Source: Carposina sasakii
Lineage: Eukaryota > Arthropoda > Insecta > Lepidoptera > Carposinidae
Length of the DNA stretch: 64,000 bases
Direction: 5' to 3'
Assembly: GCA_014607495.2 (NCBI GenBank)
Contig: CP053157.1
Coordinates: 11,098,001 to 11,162,000 of the forward strand
Under the pieces are notes generated by a model that did not search any database, was not told the origin of the DNA, and was given only the letters and a program-made list of their open reading frames with translations. The first letter of the stretch is position 1. Each line of letters starts with the position of its first letter. A program made the translations under genes and the position numbers. This document shows positions 8,201-18,100 of this stretch, in pieces.

Positions 8201-10561
8201 GTGTCTTATAAATATATCAATTCCAGTTCCTTCGCCAAATAAAAGGACCTTGGTTCATATCCCAATAGAGGTAAATATTTTTACACACATAAGGGATCTT
8301 ACTTTGGGACTAGTTTGATCCTTTGGATCAACATCGACACAAGTGCTAATACATTGAGAAACTGCATATTATGTACATAAATCTACATATAGAGTAGATA
8401 ATTTTTGTGTGATTTGGTTGGTGACATGTTTAGTTGGGTTTATTTGTGCCCGAAAAGCGACGGTAGGCTCACCCCTTACCACGTGGGACTTAATAGGCTA
8501 ACTGGTGAAAAGTGGGTGTTTTTAATGTTCACACTTCTGCCCAATCTCTTTGACACTTGTCACAGATCATTATCTGTTCCTACTATGCCAAATACGGCTG
8601 TGGGATTTCCTTTTTAATCTAGTTCTGGCTACCCCATTATCGACACACACAAACACAGTCTTCTATCATAAGGTCTACCAAAAAGTACTGATTATCTTTT
8701 GACACGAAACTAGGTAGGTAAAAAGAAACAACTTTCTTTACTACTAACCTATGGGACCAACTCCGAAATATTGAATTGATCCCATTGAGTTGGTCCCATA
8801 ATGAAAGTTGTTTCTTTTTACCTACCTAGTTTCGTGTCAAAAGATAATCAGTACTTTTTGGTAGACCTTATATGTATGTTTGTATGTAAATAAATATGCA
8901 TATTCATATTATTGTACTCCACCTAAATGCATGAGTAGTTTTCCTTCACTGATGCTCCAGAAGCAGTCAGAAGCTTTTATCTTGTATGGAAGGGTATCTT
9001 TCATTATCACTTCTCCAGCCCGACTCGCTACACTGATGTCTCCAGAGTTGATTGTCACCTTTAAGTCTTTTGAGGACTTTATGTTTGGAGGCAGTTTTAC
9101 TGTTACATCTGGAGAAAGATGGAAGAACTATTGTAGCATAGAAAACATGATAGGAGGTATAGGAAAATAAAGTAAAACTTTTTCATCATCAGCCTATTGC
9201 AGTCCACTGCTGGACGTAGGCCTCCCCCAGGGCACACCACAAGACTGCCACGGGGGGTATTTGCCCATAGTCACCACGCTGGGTATGCGGGTTGTTGACC
9301 GTAGTTTGTATTTTGGGCATCTGTTAGTCTCCTTCAATAGCCCAGTACCCAACCCCACCCAATATTCAGCCCCATAGCCCATGACCTTTATTTCCATCGC
9401 ATGACATAGATCTGCACTCTAATAGTCATGCACATGGTGGGGACCATCGCCGGGTGTATCATATTGTGCAGTCGGCGATGGTATCCGCCATGTGTATCCC
9501 ACAACATATTAAAGTTCTCTAAAAAGGGCTTCTATATCTTGGCCAGGGCCCGATGCACGCGTCTCAATGGACCGGGACTCTGTAGTCCCAAGAGTTTAAA
9601 CAGAGATACAATAATAATAATATTATGGAAAAAGGCAATACAAAAAGATGAGTAAAAGCATACTAAATAATAATTTCTCATGCAGTATTACATACCAAGT
9701 TCCATGATCGTTTGTGCCCACAGATAAATATCTCTGTCAGCACCATTGTAAGTCTCACTGTTTTTCTGAACTGGAATGACAGGAGGAGTGTAATCGTCAT
9801 AATTAACTTCACCCTTCACTTTATCTTTACTTCCAATTTCCTTAGCTTGAAAAGGTTCAGGTTTATCTACAAGCTGTGAAACTTCTTCAACCACTTCTTC
9901 TTCTTCTTCCTGTTCCTCTTCTGCAATAACTTCTACTTCTTGAGCTACAGTGGAACACATGATCTCATTGTTAACATCTGTGGGCTTCTTGGAACCATTT
10001 TTGGGTTTAAAACTCTTTGGGTCACATGCTTTTAGGACTTTTAGAACTAACTCTTCAGCCACACCAGGTGGAAACCCCATGTTTTCGTAGGCACCTTCAG
10101 GAACATAATAGAAATCAGTGCTGTAATAGGATAGATTGGATCTGTAGTGAAATATTTTAGGAAGTTTGCTATTTATGACAGGAAGCAGTAAGATGAACTA
10201 TATTGAAATTACTTATAAAACTGAGTTAACAAACAATATTAATAAATCAATCAGTGTACAAAAACATTGCATACTTTTCGTATCTATATGTCGGAGAGGG
10301 AGTGGGTGGGAGTGATACATGCACCTGTAAAACTGTGAATTAATATTGGAAGAAGTGTCCCACGGTTAGCTCTTTTTCTAAGATTGGGTCCGATGTTATT
10401 CAAAGTGTTAAATAAAGAAAACATTCAATGAAATAATAAGTTACTCACCGTCTCGCTAAAAAGTTGAATATTGTTGACAAAAAGCCCAAGATAGATTTTT
10501 CGTTTACGAGTATAGAAGCCAGGACCTCATCATATTTATCGCTACTACCATGTGTAGCCAT
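5287..10561 (-). CDS. NUDCD3: NudC domain-containing protein 3
   Basis: Five exons on the minus strand: 10449-10561, 9696-10120, 8923-9108, 7570-7685 and 5287-5454. All introns are GT-AG and phases agree, giving 335 aa. Exon 1 (MATHGSSDKYDEVLASIL...) and the start of exon 2 (TDFYYVPEG...MGFPPGVAEELVLKVLK) match the N-terminal helical dimer region of NUDCD3. An acidic run follows at about residues 104-118. QKNSETYNGADRDIYLWAQ leads into the CS/p23-like domain (about 168-265: LDVTVKLPPNI, CFWSISEGKLLMHLEK, RWWDKLLNSEEPIDLNKI). Exon 5 gives LKGLPTSDE and NAEGSPFQGQPFDP, the conserved C-terminus. Family knowledge: a cytosolic Hsp90-linked cochaperone that stabilises dynein intermediate chain and some Kelch proteins. 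The chosen exon 2 acceptor (after base 10121) restores the family spacing; another at about 10141 would add seven codons. Introns 2-4 are packed with repeats. Length is a little under the vertebrate protein of about 360 aa. Confidence 0.93.
5534..5822 (-). repeat. tRNA-derived SINE in NUDCD3 intron 4
   Basis: Read from 5822 on the minus strand it has an A-box-like head (GACGGCCGATTGGTTTAGTA), a B box (GGTTCGAATCC), a body with GTCCCACATTAAGATCC on the plus strand, and an AT tail of TATTTATT units. A second, diverged copy of only the head lies in the opposite orientation at 5534-5563 (26 of 29 bases alike), so the unit is flanked by inverted heads. Another copy of the 3' body is at about 43942-44008. 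Confidence 0.75.
5970..6181 (+). pseudogene. RTE-like LINE 3' fragment
   Basis: A plus-strand frame encodes RRGRPRRTYIDQIGDVLKKG, NRRACMK and KAKEVCLERTKWRSVVSVYP, aligning with the LINE fragment at 3847-4160. It ends in GTATGTATGTAT, a typical LINE tail. It is the last 70 codons of a dead copy within NUDCD3 intron 4. Confidence 0.75.
6724..7011. mobile_element. MITE-like element with inverted ends (family M2), carrying an RTE-like LINE tail
   Basis: Left end ...TTTTCCAATGGCCAGATAGC...TATCTGAGGG and right end GATAGGCTATCTGACCATTG...TATCGGCCC are inverted copies. Between them, 6787-6935 is the 3' end of the RTE-like LINE (CAGGATCGTAGCAAATGG, GCGTGATTATTATG). Other copies of the right end are at 31946-31985 and 46538-46573, and a left-like end lies at 31265-31300. 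Confidence 0.6.
7105..7360 (+). repeat. LINE 3' end (family L1, copy 1)
   Basis: It ends with the very common moth sequence CCCAGCGTGGTGACTATGGG...GCCTTGTGGCGTGCCCTGGG...CAGCAGTGGACTGCAATAG. In frame the last part reads RALGEAY and QQWTAI, the usual C-terminus of a LINE ORF. The GGAGGCCTACAT segment is partly duplicated here. Related copies: 7415-7545 (+), 7905-8130 (-), 9184-9320 (-), 32356-32460 (+), 41970-42080 (-). Confidence 0.7.
7415..7545 (+). repeat. LINE 3' end (family L1-related)
   Basis: GACGCCTTCTGGCCAGACGG...TTGTGCCCTGGGGGAGGCCT...CAGCAGTGGATTG then AGGCTGATG. The last 60 bases match the L1 tail while the preceding part differs, so this is a sister subfamily. Confidence 0.6.
7763..7832 (-). 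repeat. tRNA-derived SINE head
   Basis: On the minus strand GACCCGATAGCTCAGTTGGT followed by TAGAGCG is a clear A-box region of a tRNA-like head; GGTTGTGAGC and an AT tail follow. The acceptor stem does not pair and no usable anticodon arm is seen, so it is not a functional tRNA. Confidence 0.65.
7905..8130 (-). repeat. LINE 3' end (family L1, minus strand) in NUDCD3 intron 3
   Basis: Plus-strand TCATCATCATCAGCC...CCACTGCTGGACGTAGGCCT...CACCACGCTGGGCAGGCGGG is the complement of the L1 tail. It continues about 120 bases further into the element (GACCGCAGTTTGTA, GGAGGCGCTGCTGCCCACCT), matching 7105-7260 in reverse. Confidence 0.7.
8668..8871. mobile_element. Perfect palindromic MITE, 204 bp, in NUDCD3 intron 3
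   Basis: Left arm 8668-8736 and right arm 8803-8871 are exact reverse complements over all 69 bases (starting ATAAGGTCTACCAAAAAGTA). An inner pair, 8751-8763 and 8787-8799 (ATGGGACCAACTC), extends the hairpin, leaving a loop of 23 bases. There is no coding sequence and no clear target duplication. Full arm identity implies a recent insertion or continuing gene conversion. Confidence 0.9.
9184..9320 (-). repeat. LINE 3' end (family L1, minus strand) in NUDCD3 intron 2
   Basis: TCATCATCAGCCTATTGCAG...GGACGTAGGCCTCCCCCAGG...CACCACGCTGGGTATGCGGG matches the other L1 tails in reverse. The DNA from 9321 to about 9610 is GC-richer and ends GACTCTGTAGTCCC-AAGAGTTTAAACAGAG; it looks repetitive too but I cannot name it. 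Confidence 0.65.
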
Positions 10562-10859
10562 GATTTACAGTATGTCAAAGACAGTTTCAGAGGTTGAAAT
10601 AAACAAAAATTCTTTAAAAACTTCGAAAAACACGCAAAACACAGCAAGCACGCTCTATATAAATTGTTTTGACAGGTGACTTGACAGCGATTCACAACTG
10701 TCAATGTCAGTGTGCACAGCTGATCGATAGTGATGTGCAAACTCCAAACTGTCGGACTCGCTCTATGCTTTAAAATTGAGGATATCCGTACCGTACAGTT
10801 TGAGATCGAACATCTTTTTATTCAAAACAATATTTCAAACAGTTAAAAGTACATAGATA

Positions 10860-10990
10860 TTTATGGTTGGTCAATGGTTAAGATGTGCGCCTTTCAGTCG
10901 GGAGGCGTTAGTTCGATACCAGTCACGGGCCTGTACCACTGACTTTATTTCATGTACGGATTTTTCTAAAAATTGTCACTTAGCTATATC
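10860..10990 (+). repeat. tRNA-derived SINE
   Basis: A-box-like TGGTCAATGGTTAAGATG and B-box-like AGTTCGATACC are 30-40 bases apart, followed by CACGGGCCTGTACCACTGAC and an AT-rich body. No cloverleaf can be completed. Confidence 0.6.
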
Positions 10991-12004
10991 AGAGAATGGT
11001 TGGCGTCAGGCAGACAAACGGCCGTAAAAACAAATGCCAAAACTTTGGCAATGTGAGTTCCGAAAGAAACCATGTTGCGCTGACCCCATAAATAATGGGA
11101 TAAGGGCAGAAGGATGATGATTTGGTATAGGTGCATTGTTTCAGCAATGAATTCCACTGCAGGATTCCGTTGTTGAAACATATATTAGCAAAGAAACCGA
11201 CCACAGTGTAGGTACTGGAGATAAGACTTGATTACGCCTTAACATTACGGTTAATTAGCTCTAGCTCATCATTAGGTACCTACATTTACTTTTTTTTAGC
11301 CTAAAAACTATTTGCGTAAGTATTATAAATTCACTTTATGGTTTAAAAATAATTATCATGGAGTGAAGTAGATAGCTTTTTCTGTTCTACCATTATGGTA
11401 GATTAAAATATTGTGTGTGTTTAGTCGCTGGTTGTTAGAGATATAAATATGTACTTAAGTACGAAAGCACAAAATCGTACATCGCTCAACTCAATACTAA
11501 CAACGGTTTATAGAGGAACTGGTTGATGAGCAACACAAATATCAAATAAATCTGTTTCGAACATACGAGTATTACCTTTTCATATAAATACAGTTGTTCA
11601 AGACAAAAAATAGGTGTCGCAAAACATAAGAAACAATCGTACACCACAACAAACAATCTTCAAAAAAGAATTAAGTATTAAAACACAGCTGAATTTCGAA
11701 GGAATAAATATTACTGATGTACTAAATAAACACGAAAAACTACTCCATAAATATTTTTGTAATCGTTGGCAACACCACGACCAGTTTTTTAATTTACATT
11801 CCCGCCACTTGGCGGAGTTACTTCGCTTTCGAAAGTTTCACATCCGCAAGAGAGCGGCCAGACAAGGCAAGGTGAAGCCAAGTAGGCAAGTAGTCTCGCG
11901 CGCGAACTACGTACACTGCTGCAGGCGATGACCGCATTCATATCAGTTTTTGTAATATTGTGAGTGTGCCGTCGTTTTCTCGGTTCCGTTAAGTGTTTAC
12001 AAAA

Positions 12005-12019
12005 ATGCTGTATAGGTGA
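12005..12019 (+). promoter_or_regulatory. Short upstream ORF in the claudin-like 5' UTR
   Basis: ATG CTG TAT AGG TGA lies 85 bases before the main start codon, in the leader predicted from the initiator at about 11945. If the leader begins there, this four-codon ORF would be translated first and could damp translation. The context (AAAAATGC) is fair. Confidence 0.35.
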
Positions 12020-12103
12020 ACTCGAACTTTCCTAACCAAGTGTTGTGAGTGTGATTACATCTCTTAGATCTTCTATCTTAGACCGTCTCCAAACGTTAAG
12101 AAA

Positions 12104-15100
12104 ATGCCTTGCTCAGCGGTGACTTTATCTATAGCGACCATTACGGCAATTGTGGCTGCTGCCTTAATGGCAATAGCATTTTCAACAGATAACTGGCTTT
12201 ACATTGAAGTTAAAAGGAGTAACATTCAGGTAAGTTACTAATCACATTTGAAGGTAGATCAAGTTTTTTCGGCGTGAGATTAGATGGAAAGATTTTTCCA
12301 ACGACAAATTTTAAAAAACTAAAAACCAAAATTATAACAATACCTGTATTGTTATGTAAATGTAAGAATTTAATTTGGTTTGTCAGCAAAAAGTTTATTC
12401 TCAATCGACATGAATTTCCTTCCAACAAGGGCACTATGTTGTACCGTAAACTGTTCAAACATTGACACTAATAGAATGGCATTTGATAGTAGTGAGTAAG
12501 TAACACATTTCCATCTTCCAAGTCCTTGGTTAGCACCGTTAGGACAGGTACGTAACGCATAAATATGCACGTAATAGCACGATCAAATGTGTGAGTAACT
12601 GTATCATGCCGTGAGCGACTCCTGCGCACCCATACGTGAAGTCCAAGTAAAGAAACGACCGATAACATTACTTTTTATCATTTCAAGTAACTTTACAAAG
12701 AGAGTACCTACACGTGAATACATTAGCTCACGCAAGTCTATTAAGCATGTCAGCAAAACTGTTCCTATTGCAAGTAGCTATGTACCTACCTACTTTGTAA
12801 ATAATTAGACAATGGTGGTAAATTGCTTTGAGTGTGAGTCCGACAGATGATAGAAGGAGAGACTCATGTTCTTCCCTTGGTTTATAAGAAGGCTGTTCTT
12901 CATTGAACTAACGCGAAGTTAAATCAGGCATTTCATGGTAACGTCTACCTGCCGCACAAATTACCTTACCTTGTTTTTGTTACTTTTTTTGTTCAAAAAG
13001 CTCTGCACAAAGCTAACTTTGTATCTCCATTGATTTTTTCATCGACCTACGTGACTTCTTACATAATTTGCCACGATATTCACCGCATATACTCGTATTA
13101 TCTCTGATGATTCCTTCCACGAAAATACATTCTTTGTAACTCAATTTGTATATAGCTGCTTAACCATTGACGACACAAGTTGCATTTCGCTTTTATCTGT
13201 ACTTAAATCGAAGTCTTCGCAGAGAGGTGTTTCGTAAGATCTTCAAACTTTACGCATAAATGCGCTTCCCCGGAGGATCATGCCGTGGATTTTATTATCT
13301 CCGTATATTTAGGTATATGTATTTTTAATTTATACCTAACATTTTTAGAGATCTCTTTTGAATAGACTACAGAAAAGTCTTTTTATTTCCAAGTCCCAAT
13401 ATCAGTCGTATTATCTGTATGAAGCTAATGGCCAAGTCCCGAGGTCTTCAATGACAAATAGCAGCATTAATTGGCCATATAGAAATTCAGTGGGAATAGC
13501 AAATAAGGAAGTCAATATGCGGGAAAGTGTAAGAAGGATGAATATGATCCCATATGCACCAACAAGAACAATAAAATGGTGTGATTAGTGTTAGAAGATT
13601 AAAAGATATTTAATCACTAAAGATTAACAAGTACAAGTAGGAAACTTGATTTGACTTAGCCTATTATCAAATTACAAGAACCTTACTTATGTTATGTATT
13701 ACACGGAGAGGAATCATTTCAAATTCACGGTACAAAAACCACAAGTAAGCAAGAATTACATAAATTATAGCTTAACGAAACAAAATGAGTGATCTGCATT
13801 TTGGCAGATGCGAAGCATAATCGAAAGCTGAAGAGAAATCTATCGAGAAAGTGTTGTAATATGTTAGATTTTCTCTAAACATGTTCTCATGTAACCCTAG
13901 ATTACACAATGCGTACGAATGTAAACGAATTTATTATAATAATTCAGTTTACTTACAAGACTAAACTTTCTATTGGCAAACATTACGATACGATACAAAG
14001 ATACAGAGAAATTGATCAAGACAATAGTCATTTCTAACTTTCGGGATGGGTGACCAAATCCGGTCTATTAATCGAAGTTTTATATTATAAACTAAACATC
14101 ACTATTCTATGAACATCCTGCAAGAAAGGCAAAAGAATGAAACCATTGTACAGTCATATATTTTAAAGAGCCCCGAAGTTGGTCTGAATTCATCCAAACA
14201 TAGCTAAACCATCTTGTAGTTGATTTGTAGGTTTCTTATTTTATATGTATTAAAATTGTCGGTATCTTTACGAGCGGTCAGGTCAAAATCTAAATGGATA
14301 GGGAAATTACTTTTGGCGGAATTACTAACGCGGTCTCTGAATTAACACTTATATTAATACAACTAACTTATCCTTCTATTACCTAACTAAATAAAATATT
14401 GACTCAAAACAGCGAGGGTTTCTCACAGACATAGATCATAGTTTCTACTTGCTGATCTTCAAACTTTGATTCGTCTTCGAGAGGTTGGTAGGTACCTTAG
14501 AATACCTAAATACCTACTGAATTTCCCGGCATGCCGTGTGACGCTGACGCTACTACGAACTAATCTGATATTTTACCCTAATAATGAATGTATAAAAAGC
14601 ACATAAAAATAAGATACAAACATAGTTTAGGTTTATACCTATATACGCAAGTAGGTAAGTACCCTACATACCTACATGATACACATATGGCTGTGTGTGC
14701 CATAATGGGTAGCCAGAACTGAGGATCGCGCTTGGGTTTATACTAATTTAAAAACCAAAAAACCATGAAAGTGTTAATCATAGTCAACACAATTTGTATA
14801 CTTACCTACTTAGGGTCGGTACATATCTGACGGAACATGCGTCGCGTAACGCCAGAACAGACAAAATGTATAGAAAAACACTCAACCGATGATATGTTAG
14901 TGCGTCGAGCGTACGTTTGCATGTACCTAGATACCTGGAGATAGGTACGCTCGACGCATCTTCCGTCAAACGAGAAACATCTCATATCTAACAAGGTATG
15001 TCCTAAGGTTGAAGATAGCGGTCACAATATGCAATTTGCTCACAAGAATAAAGTCGATGAGGGATGACGAAACCTTGAGTTTGTTAATTTCTTCCGCTTT

Positions 15101-18100
15101 ATTATAGATACCTTTCTTCATTATACCTATCAACCGTAACTTATTTAAACTACCTAATATCTATACTAATATTATAAAGCTGAAGAGTTTGTTTGTTTGA
15201 TTGAACGCGCTAATCTCCGGAACTACTGGGTCGAATTAAAAAATTCTTTTTGTGTTGGATAGTCCATTTATCGAGGAAGGCTTTAGGCTATATATCATCA
15301 CAGTGCGACCAATAGGGACGAAGAATAAGAGGAAAATGTGGAAAAAACGGGGAAAATTATTCAACTTTGGAGACTTCCGTTGCGTGCGCTGCGTAAACGG
15401 TTCAAGTTATCCAAAAAATATGTATGAAAGAATAAAATGACGTAGAAATGATATGAAAGAAAAAAATTGAAGGTCTAGACTGCCTGATGCAGAACCCTTA
15501 GCAGCCCAGCTAAACTTTGAGAGATATGAAAATACCGTTTTAGGAAAAGTTGCTCAGCATGATAAGCACTTTCTAATAATGTAATAAAATTGAAGGTCTA
15601 GATAACCTGATGCAGAACCCTTAACAGCCCAGCTAAATTTTGAGAGATATGAAAATACCGTCTTAGGAAAAGTTATTCAACATTTTAAAAGAATTCAATT
15701 CCCTGTTAAGTTATCTTTTGCTGTAACAATTAATAAATCACAGGGGCAAACGTTTAAACACGTTGGAATTGACTTACGTCAAGACTGCTTTTCACACGGC
15801 CAATTATATGTCGCGTTGTCAAGATCGGGTTGCGGAGAAAATCAGTATGTTCTTCTGCCACAAGAAAATAAAACAAAAAATATAATTTACGCAGAAGTAC
15901 TTTAAAATATTTTATTCTGTTTGTTGACGCGGACGAAGTCGCGGGCAACAGCTAGTATTACATAAAAAGCAAATTTCGTAACCTCTAATCTTGTTCTTTT
16001 TTTAATTATCTACTTTGCCTGATTTACTACGTATCGAATACTATTTGGTATGCTCGTTAACAGAACTTCAAACAATATCATCATACAACGTGAACAAATA
16101 AACACTTTGAAAGTGTAGATAATCTATTTATTGTCGTCTCTCACGACTGCCTCAGGGTATACGTCAGCACTTTCACCAGAAGTGGTGGTGAATGATCAAA
16201 TATTTAATTTGCAGGGTGACCGGATCATTTTTGGGTGGCTCGTGAATTGTGAAAGTGAAAACTCTTATGCATATCGTAAGAGTCGACTAAGGTATTCGGC
16301 CCCCTGATTACGTAAAAGCAATAGCAAAGCCGAAGCAAAGCGATAGCGAAAATTGTACAATATTCGCCTTGAAACGTCAAAGTCCCTTTGAAATTCATTT
16401 TACGTAATACGAATTTGACAAGCAATCAGCGATTTTTGTACAATTTTCGCTATTGCTTTGCTTTTGCTAGTTAGGTAATAAGGGGGCGGGATTTCTCAGG
16501 CACGGGGACAAATGTTAGTGATGATCAGTAACGAGTTGCTAGCTTATCGCCTGAGAGAATGCCCGAGTTCCTTAGTCGACTCTTACGACATGTAGGGAAG
16601 GAAATGCAGCTGATGTATTCCACGGAAGTTCCGCATCAGCACGGATTAATAAAATATAATAAAAATATAAAACCTACCTATCCGAGATTTAAGCAGGTGC
16701 ACCTGGGCTCAGTGCTTAACAACACCCAATTATTATTTAATTATGATAATTGTAGAACAAGCAATAAAAACCATATCAATATTTAACTAAGTTATTCAAG
16801 ATTTTCTTGGATTATCAAAGCAAAAGGTTTTTGTATCGCTCTAAACTTGAGATATCGCGTGACCATTATAACTAGGTACTATCGATGTGAAACTTGTAAT
16901 TTGAGCTCAAGAAACCATCCGAGCGAGAGTCAATTAAATTAGATGATAGTTGATATCTAAACATGTCTCCTTTACCTAGGCCTAGAAGACCTTGTTACTC
17001 GTAGCATAAGAATAATGACAATAGTCGAATAGCCAGATATCATAGGTAGTAAGTTATTGTTTAAAAAATATAGCATCGAAACAGCAAATTAAACTAGCAA
17101 CTTGCTACTGATAATAAATACACGGAATGCGAGAGTTCGTGGGTTCGAGTCCAACTCGGGTGAAATTCTTTTTAATTTCTTAAAACATATTTATAATCTC
17201 AACTATACCCTCAAAATTGGTCAAAAGTGGCACCATGTGGTTCTATCGGCTTTTGGTGCTCTGCCTACCCCGTAAGGGATAAAGGCGTGATTATATGTAA
17301 GTATGTATTTATAATAAATACATCTGTCCCCAATATGTTAAACGTAGCTGTGTAGTCTCCTTTACTATCCTGCAGATCCATTTCGGGGACATAGCCGTAT
17401 GGATATCCTTGCAAATAGAATTTCAAAGTAAACGGCCACATTTCGAAATAATCTTCCAAGTATGTTGAAAAGGTAGGTTCTGTGCCTAAATAATTACTTA
17501 AGTATGATGATGCACTTCCATTAGTGGTGGCTTAGACCAGTTCCTCTATAAAATTACGGCAGATGATATCCCGCCCCGCGCTGCAGCGAAGCGACAGGTG
17601 CCAGAAGCTATTTATACCGAAGCCCTTTGGTATCATATTAAAACAATTACGATACCAGCTTGGACGGAAGTTGACGGGTTGTATAGTTCTGGTTAATATC
17701 TACATGAGCATCATACGAATAGCATGTGAAGTATTATGAAATTAAAATGTAAATAAATTCATGGCTATTGCCATCTGCAATGCCTGAAGAAATAATGCTA
17801 ACAAAGTTGATGTTCCTAGACAAAATATATTTCTATTCTATAGAACTTATACGGGAGAGACCTATTTTCAGCAGTGATCTTCTCATGGCCGAAATGATAA
17901 TGATTCTAAAGTAATTTAGAATTGGTTGCAGCTGTGATAATGTGCATCTGGATCGAGAGCCCATTTTTCAAATAAATGCAAAACGAAATGAAACTTACAG
18001 GGGAATTAGTTAACCTAAAGCAAAGATTCTTAAATTTCTTAAACTTGAAACAAAACTGCCGCTATTCCAAAAAGAGGAGGGGTTGACCACCCTTATGGGT

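Larger units (their letters stand above)
10562..12103. promoter_or_regulatory. Divergent promoter region between NUDCD3 and the claudin-like gene
   Basis: About 1.5 kb separates the two divergent start codons. It holds a tRNA-derived SINE (10860-10990). Near the claudin-like gene, CG-rich DNA at 11850-11930 is followed by an initiator-like TCAGT at 11943-11947, about 157 bases before the ATG. No TATA box was found for either gene. The only long plus frame here (about 11614-11931) starts at GTG and resembles nothing known; it is not called. Confidence 0.4.

Noticed and set aside
10121..10141. Alternative exon 2 acceptor of NUDCD3 seven codons upstream
   Set aside because: It is in phase and usable, but the downstream acceptor restores the conserved spacing FLARR-TDFY of the family.
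11614..11931. 105-codon plus frame upstream of the claudin-like gene
   Set aside because: Starts at GTG, shows no family resemblance, and sits in the presumed promoter.
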